DNA of 18,286 bases from positions 1 to 18,286 of the forward strand of contig NZ_JBEXCV010000165.1 in the NCBI RefSeq assembly GCF_040605455.1, given 5' to 3'. This document shows positions 6,950-12,952 of this stretch, one piece after another. This DNA comes from Embleya sp040605455. GTDB lineage: Bacteria > Actinomycetota > Actinomycetes > Streptomycetales > Streptomycetaceae. A program made the translations under genes and the position numbers. The stretch's first letter is position 1; each line of letters starts with the position of its first letter. The notes beneath the pieces were generated by a model. The model did no database searches. It worked only from the letters and a program-made list of their open reading frames with translations, and was not told the origin of the DNA.

Positions 6950-8113
6950 GTGGCACAGGCGACCGGCGGAGACTCCTCCGTGGTCCGGCGGATCAACTCC
7001 GCAGCGACCCTGCGCGCGTTGCGCGGTGGCCAGGTGTCGACCGTGACCGCGCTCATGGAGGCCACCGGTCTGTCCCGCCCCACCGTCGAGGGTGTCGTCG
7101 ACGGTCTGCTCGCCGAGGGCCTGGTCGTGGAGACCGCCACCGCCGAGAGCGAGGACGGCAGTCGTCCGCGCGGTCGGCCGGCCCGACGCTTCCGCTTCCA
7201 CGCCGAGGCCGGTCACCTGCTCGGCATCGACGTCGGCGTGCACCATGTCCGGGTCGTGCTCGCGGACCTCGCCGGCACGATCGTCGGCCGGGCCGCACGC
7301 ACCGTGGAGGAGGACTGCGAGACCGAGGAACGCCTGGAGCGGGTGCGCAGCCTGGTCAGCGAGACCCTGCGCCGGGCCCAGGTCTCCCGGGGTTCGCTGT
7401 GGGGTGTGGGCGTGGGCACGCCCGGGATAGTGGATACCGAAGGCGTGGTCACGCTCTCCTCGGCGATGCCGGGCTGGACCGGCCTGGACCTCGGCGGCCG
7501 ACTCGGCCGCTCGTTCAGCTGTCCGGTCCAGGTCGAGAACGACGCCAACCTGGCCGCGATCGGCGAACGCTGGAAGGGCGTCGCGGTCGGTTCCGACGAC
7601 ATCGTCTACGTGATGGCCGGCCTCAGCCCGGGCGCCGGCTCGTTCATCAACGGCCGCCTGCACCGCGGCTTCGGCGGCGCCGCCGGCGAGATCGGCGCGC
7701 TGCACCTGCTGGGCCGCCAGGTCACTCCGGAGAATCTGCTGTCCACCACCGGCACGCCGCTGCCGCCGCTGGACGAGGCGGCCGTCGGCGAGGTGTTCCG
7801 GCACGCGGCCGAGGGCGACCGGACCGCGACCGAGGCGGTGGACCGGTTCGTCCAGCGACTGATCCACGACGTCACCGCGCTGGTGCTGGCGCTGGACCCG
7901 GAGATCGTGGTGATCGGCGGCTGGGCGGCCGGCCTCGCGGACGCGGTCCCGCCGCTGACCACCGAGCTGCGCCGGTTGTGCCTGCGGATGCCGCGCGTCG
8001 AACTGTCCGCACTGGGCGCCGACGGCGTGGCCCTCGGCGCCGTACGGGTGGCCCTCGACCGGGTCGAACACCGCCTGTTCGCGGTCGAGCACACGGGCTC
8101 GGCCAGGGCATAG
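6950..8113 (+). CDS. ROK-family transcriptional regulator with degenerate kinase sites
   Basis: A 387-residue protein with an N-terminal winged HTH (about residues 11-60: RINSAATLRALRGG, STVTALMEATGLSRPTVEGVVDGLL) fused to an actin-like ROK sugar-kinase fold (about 88-380). Recognisable parts are LLGIDVG (90-96), VGVGTPGIVD (153-162), the VENDAN box (195-200) with the Asp used for catalysis in active ROK kinases, and GAAGEIG (243-249). The DxGGT nucleotide-binding motif is replaced by DVGVHH. The His after GEIG, a zinc ligand in most family members, is Ala250, and the CxCGxxGCxE zinc loop is absent. It is therefore probably a sugar-responsive repressor without kinase activity and possibly without the structural zinc. 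The GTG start at 6950 is preceded by GAGAGGACAAG. The gene directly follows the GntR gene. Confidence 0.9.
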   Translation: MAQATGGDSSVVRRINSAATLRALRGGQVSTVTALMEATGLSRPTVEGVVDGLLAEGLVVETATAESEDGSRPRGRPARRFRFHAEAGHLLGIDVGVHHVRVVLADLAGTIVGRAARTVEEDCETEERLERVRSLVSETLRRAQVSRGSLWGVGVGTPGIVDTEGVVTLSSAMPGWTGLDLGGRLGRSFSCPVQVENDANLAAIGERWKGVAVGSDDIVYVMAGLSPGAGSFINGRLHRGFGGAAGEIGALHLLGRQVTPENLLSTTGTPLPPLDEAAVGEVFRHAAEGDRTATEAVDRFVQRLIHDVTALVLALDPEIVVIGGWAAGLADAVPPLTTELRRLCLRMPRVELSALGADGVALGAVRVALDRVEHRLFAVEHTGSARA

Positions 8114-8155
8114 CGGCCCCTTTTCGCGCGTCGCTCGGTCAGGACGGGGGTCCGG

Positions 8156-8314
8156 CCGCCGTCCCGAGCGCCGCCCACGCGTGGTCAACAGCAGGTCGTC
8201 GATGCCTTCCCGAGGCCGCCCGTCCGTGGCGAGGAAGTGTTCGATGTGCTCGGCCACCCACGGATCGGGATGGTCCGAGACCTCGCGGTCATCGCCCGTC
8301 CTCGATCCCGACAT
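8156..8314 (-). pseudogene. N-terminal stub of an F420-dependent nitroreductase-family gene
   Basis: The minus-strand frame starting at ATG 8314 reads MSGSRTGDDREVSDHPDPW, then VAEHIEHFLATDGR and LLLTTRGRRSGRR. This is the characteristic beginning of the deazaflavin (F420)-dependent nitroreductase family (Ddn-like), normally about 140-150 residues long. After residue 53 the similarity stops, just where the family should continue with a 'RRTALxYG' strand. The frame then runs without meaning antisense through the ROK and GntR genes. The first codons overlap the end of the NAD(P)-binding oxidoreductase gene by 26 bp, which suggests they once formed an operon. The 3' two-thirds of the gene have been lost, with the break about 45 bp from the ROK stop codon. 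Confidence 0.7.
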
Positions 8315-8963
8315 GCACCCCACGCAGCTTCGGCGCGTCGATCTCGTCCAGCAGCGCGATCGCGAAGTCCGGGTAGGACACCCGGCTTTCCGCGTCGGCG
8401 GGTGCCGCGCGGTAGTAACCGGTACGGACGCCCTCGTGGTCGAAGTCGCCGGCGGGGCTCACCACGACCCACTCCGGCACGACACCCGAGGCGTCCCCGA
8501 CGTCCGAGGCACCCGGCAGCCCAGCCGCGCGCAGCGCCGCGTTGCCCTCGGCATGCGCGAGGAAGAACGCCCGGTACTCCTGCGGGTAGCCCGGCGTATC
8601 CATCAACAACTCGCCGGACTCCACAGGCAGCACCGAGGCCAGGCCCACCCACACCAGCCGCCCGACACCCGCCCGGGCCAGCCCGTCCAGCAGCGCCCGC
8701 ACCGCCCACACGAAGAAGTCCCCGACCGGCGCGGCCGGGTCGAACACCGCCGCGATCGCCGCGTCGTGCCCCGCCGCGAGTTGGGCCACCGCATCCGCGT
8801 CGGTCACGTCGCCCGCCCGTACCCGCACGTCCGGGCCGGCCAGATCCGGGTACTTCGCCGGGTCGCGCACCACCGCGGTGACCCGATGCCCCCGCCGCAG
8901 CGCCTCCGCGACGGCCGTGCGTCCGGTCCGACCACCTGCGCCGAAAACGATGATGTCGCTCAT
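8289..8963 (-). CDS. NAD(P)-binding oxidoreductase (atypical SDR / NmrA-like)
   Basis: A 224-residue single-domain Rossmann protein. It starts with a beta strand and GAGGRTG (residues 8-14), the GxxGxxG dinucleotide-binding loop of atypical short-chain dehydrogenases. This is followed by RGHRVTAVVRDPAKY, whose Arg residues favour NADP(H). VRVRAGDVTDADAV provides the next conserved Asp. There is no YxxxK catalytic pair, as expected for NmrA-like or NAD(P)H-binding (PF13460) members. The substrate is unknown. The ATG at 8963 has GGTGG 6-8 nt upstream. It is divergent from an HxlR regulator gene across about 100 bp, an arrangement often seen for HxlR proteins and the redox enzymes they control. 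Downstream it overlaps the truncated F420-family gene. Confidence 0.88.
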   Translation of the reverse strand: MSDIIVFGAGGRTGRTAVAEALRRGHRVTAVVRDPAKYPDLAGPDVRVRAGDVTDADAVAQLAAGHDAAIAAVFDPAAPVGDFFVWAVRALLDGLARAGVGRLVWVGLASVLPVESGELLMDTPGYPQEYRAFFLAHAEGNAALRAAGLPGASDVGDASGVVPEWVVVSPAGDFDHEGVRTGYYRAAPADAESRVSYPDFAIALLDEIDAPKLRGVHVGIEDGR

Positions 8964-9064
8964 CGATCCACCCCGCTCGTCCGGGTCGGGCCTTTGCCCC
9001 GACCACCAGCACGCACGCTACCCAGGGCGGTGGTTACCTTCCGGATACCGGCTACGGTGGGCCC
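8964..9064. promoter_or_regulatory. Divergent promoter region of the oxidoreductase and HxlR genes
   Basis: This 101-bp gap must hold both promoters. For the HxlR gene, TACGGT (9053-9058) ends exactly 6 nt before the ATG at 9065, which suggests a leaderless mRNA. For the oxidoreductase, TAGCGT (minus strand, 9015-9020) is a possible -10. Between them, GGTTACC (9033-9039) and GGATACC (9043-9049) form partly repeated segments that could be the HxlR operator. Confidence 0.45.
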
Positions 9065-9454
9065 ATGAGCGAGGCCATCGGAGAACCCCTGCGCGCGGAC
9101 ATGTTCGATCCGGTCTGCCCGTCGAACCTGTCCCCGATCCGTTTCGGCGACAAGTGGGCCGGGATGATCATCCGCTGCCTGGAGGGTGGTCCTCGGCGCT
9201 TCTCCGAACTTCGGGTGCCGATGCACGACGTCACCGCCAAGGTGCTCACCCAGTCGCTGCGCACGCTCGAACGCGACGGCCTGATCAGCCGCACCGCGCA
9301 CGACACCCCGGTCCGCCGGGTGACCTACGACCTCACCCCGCTGGGTCGCAGCATGCTGGTCCCGATGGACGCCGCATGCGCGTGGATGGCGGCGAACTGG
9401 GACAAACTCCTCGACGCCCGCGAGGCATCCATCGGGCTGAATCAGACTGCCTGA
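9065..9454 (+). CDS. HxlR-family winged-helix transcriptional regulator
   Basis: A 129-residue regulator with the complete HxlR fold. The N-terminal Cys18-Pro is followed by FGDKWAGMIIRCLEGGPRRFSELR, then VTAKVLTQSLRTLERDGLISR (recognition helix and wing) and VTYDLTPLGRSM. The family binds DNA as dimers, and members such as YodB, QorR and HypR use the conserved N-terminal Cys to sense electrophiles or disulfide stress. Cys18 lies at the equivalent place, so redox sensing is possible but not shown. It is divergent from the NAD(P)-binding oxidoreductase gene, the likely target. No strong ribosome-binding site precedes the ATG, consistent with the leaderless arrangement. The gene converges with the SIS-domain gene downstream. 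Confidence 0.92.
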   Translation: MSEAIGEPLRADMFDPVCPSNLSPIRFGDKWAGMIIRCLEGGPRRFSELRVPMHDVTAKVLTQSLRTLERDGLISRTAHDTPVRRVTYDLTPLGRSMLVPMDAACAWMAANWDKLLDAREASIGLNQTA

Positions 9455-9491
9455 CCCGGCGCGCGTGAACCGGATCGCGTGGACCAGGGCG

Positions 9492-9522
9492 GGGCCGGCA
9501 GCGGCCCGGAGCGGCCCGGCCC
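9492..9522. terminator. Hairpin between convergent HxlR and SIS genes
   Basis: GGGCCGG (9492-9498) and CCGGCCC (9516-9522) form a perfect 7-bp stem in the 81-bp gap between two convergent stop codons. The loop is itself GC-rich. No T tract follows on either strand, which is common for actinobacterial terminators. It could serve both directions. Confidence 0.5.
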
Positions 9523-9535
9523 GCGAGGGCCCGCG

Positions 9536-10585
9536 CTACCGCGTCTCGGTGACCTTCGCGAGTGCCCGAGGCGCGTCCGGGTCGCAGCCGCGTCCCAACG
9601 CGACCTCGCGCGCGAGCAGTTGCAGCGGCAGGATCTCCAGGATCGGCGACACCTCCTCGGCGTGCCCGGTCGGCAGCACGAAGCCCCGGCCGTATTCGGC
9701 CACCGCCTCGGCGGACCCGATCACGTACAGGTCCGCGCCTCGTTCGCGCAGCCGGTCGAGCACCGGACGCAGCGCCTGCCCGCCCGCGCCGTCCGGCGCC
9801 ACCGCGAGCACCGGCCAGGCCCGGTCGACGATCGCGAGCGGGCCGTGCATCAGGTCCGCGCCGGAGAACGCCTGGGCACCGATATAGCTGGTTTCCATGA
9901 TCTTCAGCGCCGCCTCGCGTGCGGTCGGATACCCGTAGCCGCGCGCGGTGACCACGAGCCGGTCGGCGAACCGGTAGCGCTCGGCGGGCGCCTCGATCTC
10001 GGCCTGCCGATCCAGGATCGCGCGCGCCGCCTCGGGCAGCGTGCGGGCGGCTTCGCCGGTACCGCCCCGGAGGTGGTCCACCAGCAGGAACAGGGTGAGC
10101 AGCTCGGCGGTGTAGGTCTTGGTCGCGGGCAGCGCGAGCTCGGGACCGGCGAGCACGTCCAGGTGCAGATCGGACTCGCGGGCCAACACGGAATCGGCGT
10201 TGTTGGTCACCGCAAGGGTGAGTGCCCCGTCCGCGCGGGCCTGTCGGGCCGAGGCGATCAGGTCCGGTGAACCGCCGGACTGACTCACCGTTACCACCAG
10301 GCAGCCGGCCAGGCGTTGCCGGGCGCGGTAGGCGGTCGTGGTGGACATCGAGGTGAGGCCGGCGGGCAGACCGAGCAGTACCTCGGTGAGGTAGCGCGCG
10401 TACAGCCCGGCGTTGTCCGAGGTCCCCCGCCCGGTGAACAGCACGAACCTCGGGTCTCGCGCCCGGATTTCCGCGGCGACGGCACGGATCGGGTCGAGCC
10501 CCTCGGTCAGGATCCGAGCCAACCCTTCGGGCTGGGCCGCGATCTCACCGGCCATCACCGACCCGGGCACGGGGGAAGCGGGCAT
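9536..10585 (-). CDS. Double-SIS amino-sugar-phosphate isomerase/deaminase (GlmS isomerase-like)
   Basis: A 349-residue protein with two SIS (sugar isomerase) domains, about residues 46-165 and 208-330, and no glutaminase domain. It therefore resembles the isomerase half of GlmS and the SIS-type glucosamine-6-phosphate deaminases (NagB-II/GlmD) or related AgaS/FrlB-type enzymes. Motifs seen are FTGRGTSDNAG, VTVSQSGGSPDLI, LPATKTYTAE, EAALKIMETSYIGAQAF and DLMHGPLAIVD, plus a C-terminal DPDAPRALAKVTETR corresponding to the GlmS tail that closes the active site. The likely role is breakdown or interconversion of glucosamine-6-phosphate-like compounds in the cytoplasm. The ATG at 10585 was chosen because GGAGGT lies 8 nt upstream. 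The frame stays open further upstream, but that DNA holds the operator and promoter. A perfect dre 128 bp upstream supports control by DasR or a similar GntR protein. Confidence 0.9.
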   Translation of the reverse strand: MPASPVPGSVMAGEIAAQPEGLARILTEGLDPIRAVAAEIRARDPRFVLFTGRGTSDNAGLYARYLTEVLLGLPAGLTSMSTTTAYRARQRLAGCLVVTVSQSGGSPDLIASARQARADGALTLAVTNNADSVLARESDLHLDVLAGPELALPATKTYTAELLTLFLLVDHLRGGTGEAARTLPEAARAILDRQAEIEAPAERYRFADRLVVTARGYGYPTAREAALKIMETSYIGAQAFSGADLMHGPLAIVDRAWPVLAVAPDGAGGQALRPVLDRLRERGADLYVIGSAEAVAEYGRGFVLPTGHAEEVSPILEILPLQLLAREVALGRGCDPDAPRALAKVTETR

Positions 10586-10679
10586 GGGGTGATACCTCCG
10601 ACTGCGACGAAGCGGAGCACGAAGTGGTGGACCCGACGTGCCTCGAACACCCCGGAACAGCGTCCGGCGCGGTGCCCCG

Positions 10680-10709
10680 AAGGTATCCACCACGCCGAAC
10701 GCCATGCAA
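10680..10709 (-). promoter_or_regulatory. Tentative SIS gene promoter
   Basis: On the minus strand TTGCAT (10704-10709) and TACCTT (10680-10685) are separated by 18 bp and lie immediately downstream of the dre. They would give a leader of roughly 85-90 nt. The hexamers are only moderate matches to consensus. Confidence 0.4.
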
Positions 10710-10710
10710 T

Positions 10711-10726
10711 ATTGGTCTAGACCGCT
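10711..10726. promoter_or_regulatory. DasR response element (dre)
   Basis: ATTGGTCTAGACCGCT contains the perfect palindrome GGTCTAGACC (10714-10723). It matches the published DasR consensus A(C/G)TGGTCTAGACCACT at the whole central TGGTCTAGACC. It lies 128 bp before the start of the SIS-domain gene and abuts the proposed -35 box. DasR is released by glucosamine-6-phosphate in Streptomyces, which fits the predicted enzyme. The DasR gene itself is not in this window. Confidence 0.82.
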
Positions 10727-11126
10727 GCTTGTTGGGCCGCTTCGTCGCCGGCTCGCGAGGCACCGCTTCTCTGCTCCCCGCTTCGCTCCTCCGCAGAAAA
10801 GCGGCCCCTCGCTCGGAGCCGTGTGCCCCTCCGCTTCGCTCCGGGTCACCCGGCCCACACTTGCGGCTCCGCCGCTCTCCGCGCTGCGCGCGTCGATCAC
10901 CGGGGTGGGCCGAGGCCGTGGGCGCTGACGCGCCTGGGGCGGGTCGCCGTCGGGGGAGTCGCATCGAGGGCCGTGACCGGGTCGGGTGCCGATGCGCGGG
11001 CGCGGCCGGGGCGGTGAGCCCGGCTTGGGCGTTGATGTGGTGGGCTGCGGAATCAAGGTGGGCCGCGTCGGGCTCGTGAGGCCTCGGCCTTCGCGCCCGT
11101 CGCAACGGGTGGCGCCATCCGCCGAA
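10727..11126. other. Non-coding stretch between SIS promoter and rhomboid-like gene
   Basis: No convincing gene is visible in these 400 bp. The open frames have no recognisable protein pattern. CCGCTTCGCTCC occurs twice (10778-10789 and 10831-10842), and reverse-complement relatives lie just upstream of the SIS start (GAAGCGGAG, around 10608) and near 17145. These look like simple GC-skewed filler repeats rather than a mobile element. Confidence 0.5.
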
Positions 11127-12206
11127 TCAGGCGTTCTCGCGTGCCCGCCCACGAACGACCTCGGTGTCGGCCTCCGTCGCCGGGGCGTCGAACTCGCCCG
11201 CACCGCTCGTCGGTACCGCCTCCGACCCGCGCCGCGCACCCCGCAACCCCCGCGCCCACTCACCCGGCATCGCGCCCAGCGCCCGCACCCGCGCCCGCGG
11301 CACGGCGGTCAACGCCCCGAGTCGCGCCCGAGGAGCGTCGGTCCAGGCCAACCACCCCGGCCGAGTACGTTCGGCAAGCAGGCCCAGCACGATCGCCGCG
11401 CCCACCGCGATCAGGTGTTCGCGACCGGCCAGGTTGGGCAGGATGATCGATTCCAGGACCATCGAGCCGCCGGTGATGGTGAAGAGTATGGGCGCGCGGT
11501 GAATGATCGAGAGGTACGTGAACAGGCCCACCACCGCCGCCGACGGACCCGTGTCCAGCACATGCGCGGCCGACGAGGGCAGGCCGAGTGTGTGGTCCGG
11601 GCCGATCGCGATCATGATCCGGGCGGCCATCGTGCCCGCGAGGGTGGTCACATAGGCGACCACGAGCGTGCGGCCCGCGCCCAGCGACAGCTGGGCGATG
11701 GCGAACGCGAGGAACAACTGCGTGATGCCCGCCCAGACCGGCAGGTTCAATGCGGGCACGAACAGCGACACCGGGGTCCGGAGCAGCGCGAGCCACAGCG
11801 GCAGGTCGGCGCTGACGCCACCGACGAGGCGGACCACGGTCTTGCCGGCCGGGGTCTGCCCGATCGCGTGGAAGAAGATCACTGCGGAGCTGGCCACGAC
11901 CGCGAGCGCGAGCCCCTTGCCGCGGCTGCGCCACAGTTGGCGAACGGGGTTCGCGACGATGCCGCGCCACTCGCCGCACAGGGTCCGCCACAGGAAGAGC
12001 AGCAGGTGCCAGGGGGCGGACCACAACCGGCCACGCCAGTCGCGTCGTGCGGCCTTCGCGTTGTCGCCGTCCGGAGCGTGCACAGCGTGAGCCGTCCCGG
12101 CCTGGGCTGCGTCCGGCACCCAGGCCCGCGTGAGCGTGCCGGTCGGGGCCGATCCACCGACGATGCCGTCGCCGTCGTCCCGGCAATCGTCGAGAACGCG
12201 CAACAC
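11127..12206 (-). CDS. Rhomboid-like multi-pass membrane protein
   Basis: A 359-residue protein with a hydrophilic N-terminus (1-60) and about six membrane helices (roughly 98-114, 136-153, 157-174, 180-200, 221-256 as two helices, and 264-278). The C-terminus is Arg/Ala-rich and cytosolic (280-359). The core resembles a rhomboid fold. There is an 'LGAGRTLVVAYVTTLAGTMAAR' type segment, then DTGPSAAVVGLF with Ser222 in the place of the rhomboid GxSG serine (here GPSA). A final helix, HLIAVGAAIVLG, has His264 where rhomboid proteases carry the catalytic His. Actinobacteria also have rhomboid-like proteins without protease activity, so function is open. The GTG at 12206 gives the longest form with only a weak GGGGG upstream, and a later start is possible. 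The gene stands alone, with non-coding DNA on both sides. Confidence 0.72.
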   Translation of the reverse strand: MLRVLDDCRDDGDGIVGGSAPTGTLTRAWVPDAAQAGTAHAVHAPDGDNAKAARRDWRGRLWSAPWHLLLFLWRTLCGEWRGIVANPVRQLWRSRGKGLALAVVASSAVIFFHAIGQTPAGKTVVRLVGGVSADLPLWLALLRTPVSLFVPALNLPVWAGITQLFLAFAIAQLSLGAGRTLVVAYVTTLAGTMAARIMIAIGPDHTLGLPSSAAHVLDTGPSAAVVGLFTYLSIIHRAPILFTITGGSMVLESIILPNLAGREHLIAVGAAIVLGLLAERTRPGWLAWTDAPRARLGALTAVPRARVRALGAMPGEWARGLRGARRGSEAVPTSGAGEFDAPATEADTEVVRGRARENA

Positions 12207-12952
12207 TGCTGATCAACCCCCAACGACTCGTCGAGTCCGACGGCCACGGACCCGGCCGGTGGCGATGTGGGATTCACCACGCCCTGCCCTCAGCTGCGCC
12301 ATCGTAAAACGAGGACACGACACACCGGTCGGTGAATTGACGCTGGGCGGACGCTCCGCGGTTGCGACATGTTCCGGTCGGCCGGGCGATGCGGGGGTGG
12401 TGAACCGCATTCCGCCCCAAAGATTACCGACTGCGGGCGCCGACCATCGTCAACCCAATCGATGACTTCACCATGTCCGCGTCATCATCTGGTCGTACGA
12501 AGCGCCTCCCCTCACACACCGACCTGCACCGATGCCGATCGCGTGGCGCGGATGCCGGCTCGACTCGACCACGCCGGACGCCGATTGGCCGGAAATACGT
12601 GGTGCGCGGCGGGCAACCGAACGTCGGACGCAGCGAAGCCGCCCGATCGCGGATGGTGAATCCACGAGCGGGCGGCCCAGCCGAGGGATCGACGCCTCGG
12701 GCCGAGGGCGGTAGGCGGTCGTACCGAATCGAGCCGGCACCGAACGCCACCGAACAGGATCGAAACGGACCGGTTCGAGCCGCACGCGAGGCGAATCAAT
12801 CCGGACTCGGGCCGAGTCGACACCGGGCGGAAACCGAATCAGTGTCAAATCTTGCCCAGTCGGTGCCCAGGTTTTGCCCAGGTTCCCCACAAACAACCTG
12901 CGGACCCGGCCCTCTCACCCCGGTTGCCCCGACCGATCCCTGCCGTGCGTCC
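12207..12952. other. Long intergenic region without a recognisable gene
   Basis: About 745 bp lie between the start of the rhomboid-like gene and the end of the permease gene. Several frames are open, including a 142-codon minus frame ending at 12468, but none shows actinobacterial third-position bias, a good ribosome-binding site or a known fold. The interval is less GC-rich than its neighbours. Around 12725-12780 the sequence repeats ACCGAA-type motifs, and at 12853-12881 it carries three TGCCCAG heptamers. It may hold the upstream control region of the rhomboid-like gene. Confidence 0.5.
12843..12881 (-). repeat. Three heptamers with 11-bp period next to a TTGACA box
   Basis: TGCCCAG occurs at 12853-12859, 12864-12870 and 12875-12881, an exact 11-bp period (CTGGGCA on the minus strand). 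On the minus strand the next register is occupied by TTGACA (12843-12848), a perfect -35 hexamer. Heptamer repeats with 4-bp gaps beside a promoter are the layout bound by SARP-type and other OmpR-fold activators. No good -10 follows at 17-19 bp, and the next gene on that strand starts about 640 bp away. Confidence 0.4.

Noticed and set aside
6080..8155. Minus-strand open frame continuing from the F420-family stub through the ROK and GntR genes
   Set aside because: Only the first 53 residues resemble a protein family. The rest is antisense to two well-supported regulator genes and has low-complexity composition.
10778..10842. CCGCTTCGCTCC repeats as a CRISPR or insertion element
   Set aside because: There are only two 12-bp copies, without regular spacers, terminal inverted repeats or associated genes.
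10586..11263. N-terminal extension of the SIS-domain protein by 226 codons
   Set aside because: The extra part is Arg/Pro-rich and lacks any fold. It would run across the dre and promoter. A good GGAGGT site precedes the ATG at 10585.
12468..12896. Minus-strand 142-codon frame in the long intergenic region
   Set aside because: It has no ribosome-binding site, no codon bias and no recognisable family. It is composed of Arg/Ser/Pro-rich pseudo-repeats and overlaps the heptamer array.
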